Source: Phaeoceros laevis (taxonomy: Eukaryota > Anthocerotophyta > Anthocerotopsida > Notothyladales). Taken from it: a stretch of 64,000 nt of DNA. The stretch covers positions 27,272 to 91,271 of the forward strand of contig JBNGIQ010009427.1 of the NCBI GenBank assembly GCA_049999765.1, given 5' to 3'. Below the pieces are notes generated by a model that saw only the letters and a program-made list of their open reading frames with translations, searched no databases and was not told the origin of the DNA. Position 1 is the stretch's first letter; each line of letters opens with the position of its first letter. The translations under genes were made by a program, and so were the position numbers. This document shows positions 40,122 to 50,685 of this stretch, piece by piece.

Positions 40122-42719
40122 ATGAATTGCTCTGCAGCTCTGTCCCTGCGAAGGCAGGAACTGTGCTGCAGCAGATGGCTATCATGCAACACAAGGGTTT
40201 GCAGGCCACAATGCGGAAGGAAATGGAGGCCCGTTATTGCAGTCACGTGTGTAAATGGTGGCCTGGAGGATGAGGGAAGGAAGAAGACGGCGATTGTCGT
40301 AGGCGGAGGGTGGGCGGGATTCGGGGCTGCTCATGCCTTGGCTAAGGATGGCTTTGACGTCACTGTTCTGGATGCAGCTCCGTCCCCGGGAGGCCTCAGC
40401 ACTGGTTTCCGGACTGCCAAAGGCAGGCCTGTGGAAGCAGGCATCAAAGGGTTTTGGTATGTCGGAGAGGGGTTTGCAGTCCTTTGAGATGCGCTTGGTG
40501 TGATGGAGGAGGTATACTGAGTCGGTATTCTTTCAGGTGGCAGTACAGGAACATTTTCCAGCTGGTGAAGGAACTTGAGATTGTAAGGATAGCATGTGGT
40601 TTATGTGCCGTGGTGGTGGAACATTGATGATCAGTAGTCAGCACAACGATCTGACTGATTCCCCGGTGCTCATCAGCCATGGCCTTTCACAGATTGGACC
40701 CGGAGCTCCTTCTACTCCCCTGGGGGCATCCAAGTTGAGGCTCCAGTTTTCAATGCCTTGCCACGTCTCCCCTCACCCCTAGGCTCTTTCGTCTACACCT
40801 CCCCCTACTTCAGGTGAGGTCCGTTACTGGGGAAAAGAGAAACCTCACAAGTTGTGATGCGTAATGGGGTTGTCAGTCTGATGCCCTCTATTGCACAGGT
40901 CACTTCCGATTGCTGATCGTCTGACAGCCCTCCCACTGCTTCAAGCACTCATCGAGTTTGACACGGTATGTTCAGGATGTGGAACTGAAACCTGGGCATG
41001 GGGGTCTGGCTGTGGGCTGCACAACATCGTGTCCTAGTCTGCCTGCATGTCCTTAAGAGAGCTAAGGAGGCACCATTCCAGGAAGTGTTGCAGTTTTAAG
41101 GCCTTCCCATAAGATACATCATGTTCAGGATGAGGAGATCTATCGAAAGTATGATGAGATGACTGCGAGGGAGCTGTTCCGACGGGCAGGTGTGTCAGCC
41201 AGATTGTATCGGGAGTTTTTGGAGCCCATATTGTTGGTAACACTTTTTGCTCCTGGAGAGCAGCTTTCAGGTGATTAACACCATTTCTACTTCAGGAGTT
41301 TTCTCTTTTGATGTTGCAACGGGATGCTGATGTGAAATGCTTTTGGTGTACTCCATGTTGCAGCTGCAGCAGCCTTGGGAGCACTTTATTACTACGTCTT
41401 GGCCCATCAGGCAGATTTCGATGTCTGTTGGTGCAAGGGCTCAGTGGCCGAGACAATCTTCAGGCCGTGGCTCGCCGCTATCACGGATTTAGGAGTGAAG
41501 GTAGCCAGCGGCAAGCTTGTGAAGTCTGTGCTTCTGGATAAAGAAAAAAACAAAGTGTCCTCGGTTCTGGCAGGTATGGTGTTTGAGGGGCTAAAGTCCT
41601 CACAACGCTGGAGTTCAGGTTTCTTTATGCGGAGTCATATTCGTCTGCCGGCTCAAATCGTTCATTCCACGTTTTGCAGAGTCCGGTGCTGGAGAAAGTG
41701 AAGTGTACAATGCAGATGTTGTAGTTTTTGCTGTTGGGGTGCAAGCAATGCAGGTACACGCATACAGTCTCTACTGGAAGTTGAAAATATTTGCTGGACA
41801 CTTTGCTAACAACGCCTTCCCTTAACAGAGAATTGTGGCATCATCCTCGGCTCTAGCAGAACGCAGTGAGTTTTCAGCAGTGACGAACCTGGGTACTGTA
41901 TCCGTCCTGGCAACCCGGTTGTGGTTGGATCAGGTGGTGCCATTGCCAAACCCATCCAATGTCCTTGCTGGCTTTGAGCCAACCACTGGAGGGACGTTGT
42001 TCGACCTCAATGCCTTGCAGGTAGGTAGAGTGGTCCCGAAGTGTTCTTTGTATATACTTCTATGGCAGAGATGATTACCTCCTTTAATAAAGTCAACCAC
42101 CCTTGCTCACATGTTGGGTTGCTATTTCCGCAGAGCACCGAGTTTGGAGCTGAGCTTGGGAGTGTCATCGAGGTTGATTTCTACCACGCAAATCAGCTGC
42201 TGCTTCTCTCAGACGATGCAGTGATCAAGAAGGTGGGGTGCCTGTCTGGCGAGCACTTCCGTTGTTTCCTTGCCAATTTGAAAAGACGACTGTATTTTGA
42301 TATTTCCTGTTGTGGCGCAGGTGAGGGAGAACTACCTCTCGTACGTCGACAAGAGATATGCAGAAGCCCAAGTGGTGGACAGCAGTGTGTTGCGTTTCAA
42401 AAATGCAGTGACTTTGTTCGGTCCGGGCTCACACCGACACATGCCCTCAACAACCACCACCTTCTCCAATGTTTTCTTTGCGGGAGACTGGCTACAGCAA
42501 GGACCTGGTTCGCAGGGTGCCCGCGGCCTGTCACAGGAGAAAGCCTACGTCACTGGCCTGCTGGCAGCAAGAGCCGCGGCGCTCAGCCAAGGTGTGGATT
42601 CTCTGGTAGAAGTGATACAGGTAGAGGAGGATGAGCCTCACACAGCAGCAGCTAAACTGGCCACACAGGGGTTGCAGCTGGTGGTGACCAAGCTTGGACT
42701 CGCGTCACCTTTTCTGTAA
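40122..42719 (+). CDS. Plastid FAD/NAD(P)-binding oxidoreductase, carotenoid isomerase/desaturase-like
   Basis: Exons I can place: 40122-40456, 40537-40582, 40693-40813, 40899-40965, 41129-41270, 41364-41573, 41680-41753, 41829-42020, 42134-42232 and 42321-42719. The N-terminus (MNCSAALSLRRQELCCSRW) looks like a transit peptide. The FAD-binding Rossmann site is TAIVVGGGWAGFGAAHALAK, followed by VTVLDAAPSPGGLSTGF and VEAGIKGFW. Later landmarks are WTRSSFYSPGGIQVEAPVFN, TLFAPGEQL, AALGALYYYVLAHQADFDVC, PWLAAITDLGVKV, VVVFAVGVQAMQ and FFAGDWLQQGPGSQGARGLS near the end, the flavin-site region. It resembles the plant prolycopene-isomerase/zeta-carotene-desaturase-like oxidoreductases. Substrate not established. 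Between 40582 and 40693 the expected HNDLTD...WTRS join is broken by 35 bases; see findings. Confidence 0.86.
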
Positions 42720-43808
42720 AATGTGCGAAATGGGAGTGTCTCTTCAATTCCCTTCTTGAGCCCCAAATCTAGCTGTGGCTATCCGGAGATTCCGGACAGA
42801 GTCAGGAGCTCTCCAATGAATCAGCACCCCGCCAAGGGTACTGCAATCCACAGCAGAGAGGGTCCTAGCTACCGATTGGTACTGGCGTTCACAGGTTCAC
42901 AGCCTTGATATTGTACTTTTGCCCGCAGGCTGCTGCGATGCAGCGTCAGCGTTGTCAGGCATCCGATCTGTATCACAGCCGGTACAGGTCGGCAATGTGG
43001 AGAACCGTGCAGAGTACGAAATAACATGGACCGACTGTGGGAAGATTACTTCCCATCGGCCCCCTTGATGAGGTCTTGAAGGCATGTTGTTCGGTGACAA
43101 CAAAAGGGGGTAGAAGGGGTAGGAGAAATGGTGGTCGCCATCGGCGGGTTGCTTCACGATGATGCAGGTGCAACGCTCCGCCTGCACTGCACATCCGGAC
43201 AGATTGGGACGCACCATGTCCTTGGTGCCGCCTGCTGTCCCCTCCAAGGCAATTCAGGGCACGGCTGCAAAGTGTCTGACCATCATTATTCAAACTTCCC
43301 CATCAGTGAGCAACACGCACGCATACGGACTGGGTGCTGTCATTTCAAGACACTGTTTCACAAAAGCCCAGCTCAAAATTCACGAATGCAGAAAGGTGGA
43401 TGCTGGTCCACTCATCCTCCTAGAGATTGTTTGCGCCAACTTCCCTAGGAAGTAGATTAGCTGGAAAATCGTTCTGGGACGATTCAATCACGATTGCGAC
43501 TCAGAATCAGGCGTCAAGTCTCACAGTAACTCTCACTTACTTGCAATTACTCGCTACGACAAACTTTAGCCACACAGTACAAGCAGCTTCTTACAAAGTC
43601 GGTGAGAATTCAGACATGCCCGAGGAGGGTAAATTGCACTTCCTACTTCTCTTCAAACTACGAACTCAACTAGTCCAACAACTGATGATGGAACCAACTC
43701 CCATTTTCGAGTCCAGAAACACAAAACTAAAGTGTTCAACGGTTCCTCGTCTTTGATTTAGGCACTAGTAGGATATGGTAGCCCGCTGGGGGAACTCACT
43801 TCATTAGC
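42720..43808. other. Spacer between oxidoreductase and DUF688 gene
   Basis: No recognisable gene. Frames 43128-43448 and 43159-43455 overlap each other on + and lack domains. Likely converging 3' untranslated regions. Confidence 0.45.
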
Positions 43809-45842
43809 CTAGGCCACACGCATGTTGGGTACTCCTTGAAATGCGTCGTAGCTCTTCACAGTATAGCAGCCGAGGCAGCTGAAAATCCCTCCCTTGTTTG
43901 GCCAAAGGGACTTGATTCTGCCCAGGGGGTCCTCCTTTCCAGGTTGACTCTTATATCGCCTGTACAGAGGGAAGTGATCCGAGCCTAATGCATCAGAGGT
44001 GCAAGAGGAATCAGGTGGACTCCCCTGGCTTTTGGCCAGCAATGCCTTCTTCAGACCTGGAGATGCACTGGCATTGCTATGCCTCCCTGGCTTCACATCT
44101 TGAGGGTAATATGGTAGAGACCCCGAATCAACAGACTCCGCTGCACCGGAACTGTTACTCCCGGAGTTCGATGAAGTCATACTTCCAAAGCTCCCGCTTC
44201 CGGTCCCAAAACTGCCAGAGCTGCTGTTGCTCCCGGGAGAATCTGTCTGCCGGGATGAAGCAACTACGTCGCGTGGGTCTTCAAGCAGCTCTGTTAGGGT
44301 GAGACCTCGAAGCCCACTCCAGGCCTTGCTGCTGTTCCCAAGCAGCTTCTTGGGAACTCCAGCATTGGGCCGAGCATCGATGTTGTCCCGCTCCTTTTCG
44401 TCAAAAGACCAGCTGATCTGGCCGTCGAAGGAGATGCCACTGCCATCCTTCTCGTCGACAGAAACCCCTCGCTTTGTCCTCTCCGCACGCTTGAACACGC
44501 TCAAGGGGGACAAAGACCTCACTCTCCGGTGAGCCGCACCATTGTCATCACCTGAGTCCACTGCACCTTCCTCCTCCTTGAACAATTTTTTAGTCTGGCG
44601 TGACCCTTCCTCCTCCTTGCCACTCCGGAATCCAGACAAGAAGCCACCGCTCTTGTCTTTCTGACAGTAAGATTTGCCCTTCCGGTGTGTGGGAGTAGCA
44701 GGCAGTGAGGCCCTGGTGCCACTTCCAGCTGGAAGGCTGCAATCTGCGGAGGCGAAATTGCTCTCCTCACTGCGGGAATGTCCAGTGAAATCAACGCTTC
44801 GTCCTCGGCTCCTATCGCGGCGTCGCTCTTCACCTTGAGAAGAGAACGAGCCATAGAGGTCACCGCTGTCCTTTGCAGAGCTCAGCCTGGCTTCTGTGGA
44901 TCCACCAATTTCTTGCCCGCTCATCAGGTAGACATCGGACGTGCTCAGCCTTGCCTCGTCCCTGCCGACGGCCACACTCCGTCTCACCCCCTTGTTGGAC
45001 AATCCACAGAAAGCCAGAAGCTTCTTCGCCGCGGAGGCTGATCTGGATCCCCCCCTTCCTCTGACGGTTGTAAGTCCAACAGCTTGTCCCAAAGACCGCG
45101 TCGGAGCGCATGAGGGGCTCTGCGAGGAGTCCACGCTCTGCGGACTGCCGTCGCTGCCATCTCCTCCCTCGGTCACTGGGAATGACTCACAAGTAGCGGA
45201 CCTCCAGTGCCTGCTGGCTGTGAGCTGGGACTGAAGGCGCGGTGGCGGCTTGAGAGGCAACAGATGGCCCTGGAAGAAAAGCTCATCCGCAGCAACGGCA
45301 GGAGGAGGCGGGGTTGCTCCCCAGCCGCCCGCTCTTCCTCCACCACCGCACACCTCCGCCTCGAATCTGGAGCTGGAAAATTCAAAATCGGCTTGCGGCT
45401 CCTCAACGGCCTGGTCCTGGGCCTCCGCGAACTCCGGCAGAGGGCTCAACGATCCCACGCTGCTGCAAAACAACTCCTTGCTCGCGCTCCTGGGACTGTC
45501 CACAGCCACCCGGCCCTGCTCGAACTCCGGGGACGACGAGCTCCACAGCCGCAGGTCCGTAACCTGCGGGGACTTGGGAGTCCCGGGCTTCTCCTCCCAC
45601 TTGAACGGAACCGATACGCGCCAGCGACAAGAGGGTAACAAATTCTCGGTTACCGCAGAGTCCCCGTCCTCCAGCATCCGCAGAAACTTGGGACTGGACG
45701 GGGCGCTCAGGAAGGGCGGCGTAGCGCCTGTCCCGAGCGGATCCCCCTTCTCACATTTGAAGGACAGCGAGTAGGCCCGGAGACGCCGGGGAGAAACATC
45801 TTGAAGCCGCAACACCGGCACCTCCTTGTGCTCCACCCCCAT
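43809..45842 (-). CDS. DUF688-family plant protein of unknown function
   Basis: A single 677-residue frame. The N-terminus carries the family signature: LRLQDVSPRRLRAYSLSFKC, then LSAPSSPKFLRMLED and RWRVSVPFKWEEKPGTPKSP, the VPFKWEEKPGTP core. The rest is low-complexity and Ser/Gly/Asp/Arg-rich, with a Ser-rich run (SNSSSGSFGTGSGSFGSMTS) and phosphorylation-like motifs. The C-terminus ends PNKGGIFSCLGCYTVKSYDA, a CLGC patch typical of the family end. GC content is high and there are no introns. Function unknown; the disordered character suggests a scaffold or cytoskeletal/membrane adaptor but this is inference. A 194-base copy of its 44454-44696 part sits at 50008-50201. Confidence 0.82.
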   Translation of the reverse strand: MGVEHKEVPVLRLQDVSPRRLRAYSLSFKCEKGDPLGTGATPPFLSAPSSPKFLRMLEDGDSAVTENLLPSCRWRVSVPFKWEEKPGTPKSPQVTDLRLWSSSSPEFEQGRVAVDSPRSASKELFCSSVGSLSPLPEFAEAQDQAVEEPQADFEFSSSRFEAEVCGGGGRAGGWGATPPPPAVAADELFFQGHLLPLKPPPRLQSQLTASRHWRSATCESFPVTEGGDGSDGSPQSVDSSQSPSCAPTRSLGQAVGLTTVRGRGGSRSASAAKKLLAFCGLSNKGVRRSVAVGRDEARLSTSDVYLMSGQEIGGSTEARLSSAKDSGDLYGSFSSQGEERRRDRSRGRSVDFTGHSRSEESNFASADCSLPAGSGTRASLPATPTHRKGKSYCQKDKSGGFLSGFRSGKEEEGSRQTKKLFKEEEGAVDSGDDNGAAHRRVRSLSPLSVFKRAERTKRGVSVDEKDGSGISFDGQISWSFDEKERDNIDARPNAGVPKKLLGNSSKAWSGLRGLTLTELLEDPRDVVASSRQTDSPGSNSSSGSFGTGSGSFGSMTSSNSGSNSSGAAESVDSGSLPYYPQDVKPGRHSNASASPGLKKALLAKSQGSPPDSSCTSDALGSDHFPLYRRYKSQPGKEDPLGRIKSLWPNKGGIFSCLGCYTVKSYDAFQGVPNMRVA

Positions 45843-48800
45843 CCTGCTTCTCCTACTTCCTCTCTGTCGCAGCTCCCGCTTACAGCCCCCTCTCAGCTGC
45901 TACCAAGATCCTTCCTTGTAGCACTGCAGCAAGCACCGGAACCCGACGGTTAGCAAAAGCTGCTCATGCCGAAGCGATCCGAAAGGGCACAAAGCCACGC
46001 CACGAGGATTCCAATCGGCAGCGGTTGTAACAGCACTCATCCCGGGCTCGGCAGAAATCTTGAGACCTATACTGATGGAAGCAGAAAATTCGGAAGCAAA
46101 AAACGGCGCATTCCAAGAACAGCATCGAATTCCAAATTCACAAACACGCGCCACTGGGGGGGATGAGGAACAAGAAACTGAAGCAGTGCAGTGCAGTGGA
46201 AGAGGACTACCACCAGCAATTGAGCAAATATGCGCCACGGGAGGCTCCCAAGTCCGCCGCTCCTCCAACTTCATCCCCGCCAGCCAGCAGCTTTGAAGCA
46301 GATGGAGCAGGCCGCCGGGGACGGGGCCAAGGGTAAGGCGGCAGGCACGAGCCTAAATCCGGCAGGAGGCAATTTCATGGCTGCCGCGGCAGCTAGGAGA
46401 GATGCCTAAAGCGCACACAAATTGCCCGGCACCGCCTCTCAAGAGAGCCAGGGCAGCACTCCACTCCACGCAGCAAGCAGCATCCACTCCACAATGACGG
46501 CGCACAACCACGACAAGCAGAGTAGATCTCCTTCCTCTCCCTCCCTGAGAATGTCAAAGAGAGTGTGGTTGAATTGCGGAGCTTCGTGCCGCCTTCTTCC
46601 CAGCCTAGCCAACTACCGCTCCGGCATCGTCACGCACCTCACCTTCTCTCACTCCATGGCTGCCCTGGTCGCTCCTTCCTCCCTCCTAGTGCCTCCTCAT
46701 CCTGTTCCTTTTCCCGTTAACCTGGGCCTGACAGGCGGCAGGGGCAGGGGGTGGTAAGGTGAAGGGGAAAAAGGACGTTGCTCAATTACTCCTCGGAACT
46801 GTGTCGGAACCGGGTCGTGAGCGTGCAAATATCGAGCCACGACACGTGCTTCGTAAGATGGAGGTGCGTTTTCACCGTTCCTGGCCGTCACGGCAAGGCA
46901 AGGCGGCCGACGGGGACCGGTGACCACCACTCACGGGCCTGGTCAAGACGCAAGTCAAGAAGCGGTTCAGTTCAACTCAACCGAGTTCGAACACGTAACC
47001 AACCAACGGAGCCGGTCGATCGTGCGGCCAAGTTGGCGGCAAAAACATTCCTTTCCCCGCTTGAAGCCGAAAAGCTGCCAAGCGGAGCGGATCCCTGCCT
47101 GCCTGTCTACCCCACCCACAAGTCAGGGTGTTCGCAAATGGTCTCTGTATTGATTATTGATTGGCAACAAACTTTGGCGTCTCCGCCTTCCCTTCCCGTT
47201 ACTGAACGTGGTTTCTGTTATGTCGGAAGTGGTTACGTAACGAATTAGGTTAGGATCTCTCCCACGACGAAGTTGTTGTTGATGATGATAAGTACCGCAG
47301 CTAATGAGCGAGTTATCACAGCCATGTCCAACGAGACGAGACGGGAGTCGTAAGTTAGCAGCAGTGCGAGAGGTGGCAAGGGCAGTCTGCAGTACAAGAT
47401 ATGATGGGGTGCCTACAGCCACGGCCCCACGCCGCCCGTCACCTGTGCAAATCATGCCTCTTTTCACCGCGCCCGTCCCTCATGTCCTATTCTCCTCCTC
47501 TTCTTGGTTGAAGCCAAGAATGCCCGGCGGTTTGCTCATCAGGGGAGATGCGCAGCTCGTGTTCTAACGTGCTGCCAGTGCCAGCGCCCCCCCCGGATGG
47601 TTGCCGCCCTGCTACCTGCTTCTGGTCAGGTCTCATCAGTCCAGGACTGATCAGTCACGCAACCGGAGATAAAGACATGCATGCTCTTGTATGTGGCCTA
47701 CATGTAGGGCCATGTAGGCTACTCGTCCCCCTCGGCTGGCGAGCCACAAGCGGCCACCTGGCCGGGCTGATGATGCATGAGGGCGCTCCATGTGATCTGA
47801 TGAGCAGGTTCAGAGGCCAAGGCAGATCCGCTGGCAGAGCACCACTGCCCCATTTTCTTCAGAGGATAGACTAATGAAATCCCTGAAATGGCCAGCTTGC
47901 AAAATCCCTCTGCCCATTGCCACGTCTTGTCTTCTGTTGGGTGACTGGACTAGTAGATGTGGGAGCATTATAATACTGTGGTGCAGGGCCTTACAGGCAC
48001 AATCCGAGGTGCTTATTGCACCACAACACACCCCAATGCAAATGCCACATCGTCCATGCGCAATGCCACATGGGAATGCCACATTGCCACATGTGCTTGG
48101 TGAGGATACCTTGAGGTTCTTGACTGTGGTTAGAACCAGGCAAGGCTGCCAGCAGGGGCTGGTCATCACAGTGAAAGTACCACGGTACAAATGATGGACT
48201 GCTGCTTGTCGCGCCCTCTCATGCGTGTCACGATAGGAAGCACAAGAGACGAAAACTTACCATTTCGAGAGAGCTGCGGATGCCAGTCGCCTGGACTGTA
48301 GCGTCCAGGTTCCCACATTTGACCATAAGGCGCTTGTGGATGGACGGCCCCACAGGCTTCTATGTGATGTGCTGGATGCACCATTGGTGGAGTTGGAGCC
48401 AAGGTGGAGCTCAGCTCAGGATTGTTGATGTGGGTGGGCCTTGCTGATGCTGCTGAGCCGCCTTTCAATTCCTGCCCCTAGCCCCTAAACAATTCAAACA
48501 GTAGGAGCCAACGGCAGCTTTCCATATACAGCACCCCACCGAGAACCCTGTCGTGCCCACCACTAGTTTTCCCGGCAAATTTTCCAGACCATGTAATCGC
48601 AGTTTCATGGCTCCCCATACGTACACGACCTTTTTCCTGCTTCCTGTACAATGTACATGTATATCTGTGGGAGAGGATGTATAGTTCTTCCACTGGAACA
48701 CCGACACAACCAAATTGAACAGTCAGCACTAAATTGAACAGTTTTGCCCCAGCACCACCACTTGATACTTATTACAGAAGTCGTGGGATGCTGTCGAGGT

Positions 48801-50007
48801 TCTGTTTCAAGAGATGGGTCGAGTGGGGTATCTTTGGCCCTCGAGAACATAATCCTGAAGTCGTGCATCTGGCTGTGTGCCGTTGCAGAGTTCTCGAGCT
48901 TGACACTGCAATGCATAAAGCTCTGCTTTGCCGTTTTGGGCTTTTGCATCTCATCAGCAACTCGGGGTGAGTGAACACTGCTGTCTGTTTTCTGTCCCGG
49001 GCTCCTGGTGCCCTGGCCTCTGTTCACAGCACAACGTCCTCCCACACTTTGCCTAGGCAACTATGGAGCCGCCGCATCTTCTGCATACCCTCTGGTTCCA
49101 CAGGTACCTCTACTGTCTATCTGATCAGCAAGCAACAGGAGGTACACAACCTTCCAGAGCACAAGTTGGTGTTGTCATCTTGCTTACCGGTTCGTGGATG
49201 GACCTTCGCAGTTTAGCATGCCGTCAAACCATACAGAGAATCTGCGGTCCCAGCAAGAAGAGCACCGTACAGGCACTGCACAGTGTGGTTTAGGTCTCCT
49301 GCAAGGCCCCTCGCTTATACTGATCATGCCATCGTGGACTTCAAACCCTAAGCTACAGGATTCTTGAGGAGTTTGTGCCCCTCTACTTCTGGAAGTTTGT
49401 GAAAGCGGATTTTGAGATGCTGTGGCAGTCAAAGCTGTGGGGACACCGACTGTCTATGTGAGAACCACATGGTCAGCTAGCACCATTCTGCACAGTCCCT
49501 TGTGCCTCTTTTCCCACACCCTTGATGAACAGTACACCGCCTCAGCGGCCTTACACAATATACCATCAACGTTTCTACCTCGCATTGGCCTCGGATGTGT
49601 CACTTCCAGTTGCCAGTTTCGGAAGCAAAGCTCTCCATGAAATGTGCAAGCTACAGTTACAAAAAAAAGCAGACCAGAATGCGAGTCACCGCTGCCCTCA
49701 AGATAATCAAACAAGCAGCAACCTGCGGCAGTTCACCAAAACATCCTGATTACAAATCACACGACTTCAAACCTGAGAGTGAGGCCATTGCCACGATTCT
49801 GTTGTCCATAACAACTAAAAATGTGAGGGACACTGGATCTTGACGCCCTGTGGGGAGAACTGTAAAGAGGTTGTTAGGGTTATCGAGGCTGGTGCATAAT
49901 AAAGAGGCAGAGAAACTGGAATGGGAGAGCTGAATAGGAGTCTGCCCAAAATTAGCTATTTGATCTTCGACAGCAGCACGACTCAGTGGGTCATCCATGG
50001 CTTCACG
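45843..50007. other. Intergenic region, no supported gene
   Basis: 4.2 kb upstream of the DUF688 gene. Open frames of 60-160 codons exist on both strands (e.g. 46778-47248, 48605-49060) but none shows a domain, a signal peptide or an intron pattern I can support. 48000-48100 is rich in gccacat repeats (caatgccacatgggaatgcc). Likely 5' regulatory DNA followed by old repeat. Confidence 0.45.
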
Positions 50008-50201
50008 GTCGACAGAAACCCCTCGCTTTGTCCCCTCCCCACGATTGAACACGCTCAAGGGAGACAAAGACCTCACTCTCCGGTGAGCCGCACCATTGTC
50101 ATCACCTGAGTCCATCCTCCTTGCCACTCCGGAATCCAGACAAGAAGCCACCGCTCTTATCTTTCTGACAGTAAGATTTGCCCTTCCGGTGTGTGGGAGT
50201 C
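50008..50201 (-). pseudogene. Copied fragment of the DUF688 gene
   Basis: Matches 44454-44696 (same orientation) at high identity apart from one 49-base deletion between two cctcctccttg direct repeats of the source. It carries no start or complete domain. It is directly joined, with 6 filler bases, to an inverted copy of the PPR gene 3' end. Confidence 0.88.
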
Positions 50202-50207
50202 GCAAGG

Positions 50208-50685
50208 TGTTGCAAGAGGATCACCTCGTGAACCTCTGCTCCATTTGTCACTAACCGTTGTCTTCAGTTAAATAGGATTACCTTCAGCTAGAAATACATC
50301 GTTGAGCCTAAAAAACGCTCCAAATCTGTCAAACCGCAACACTTCCACCTTGTGTTCCCCAAGACAGCATAGGCACGCCCCTCCAACGGTACATAGACTT
50401 CGTCCTTGAGATCCTGCGATCAATGCTACTCTGCATTCTGGTGTCAGCGCTGGAGAACTTCGAAACCATTGTATGGATGCACACATCTTGCATCAGAACC
50501 TCCACAGTTTTGGCTTCAAAACATTTTGCGCTGCGACAACATATCCACTCCAATGCATCTCACTCTGCACACAGCAGCTTATAGCTTGGGTTTCAATACC
50601 TGTTCATCCCCCACCGAAAATGCATGCACTGTCCCAATCACATCAGTCCACCAGCTTTTGACCTGGCTGCTTCCATGAATGTGCT
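50208..50685 (-). pseudogene. Inverted copy of the 954-residue PPR gene 3' end
   Basis: Corresponds to 31920-32390 read on the opposite strand. The minus strand reads on from AHSWKQPGQ to the end of the E domain, but an extra A near 50656-50660 shifts the frame. The last shared base on the upstream side is inside agcacattcatgg, after which the sequence becomes that of the resident PPR gene. Confidence 0.88.

Noticed and set aside
46778-47248. 156-codon + frame upstream of the DUF688 gene
   Set aside because: Composition looks like GC-rich spacer; no recognisable motif and no exon partners.
48605-49060. 151-codon minus-strand frame
   Set aside because: No domain, signal peptide or codon-bias support; overlaps other frames on + of equal length.
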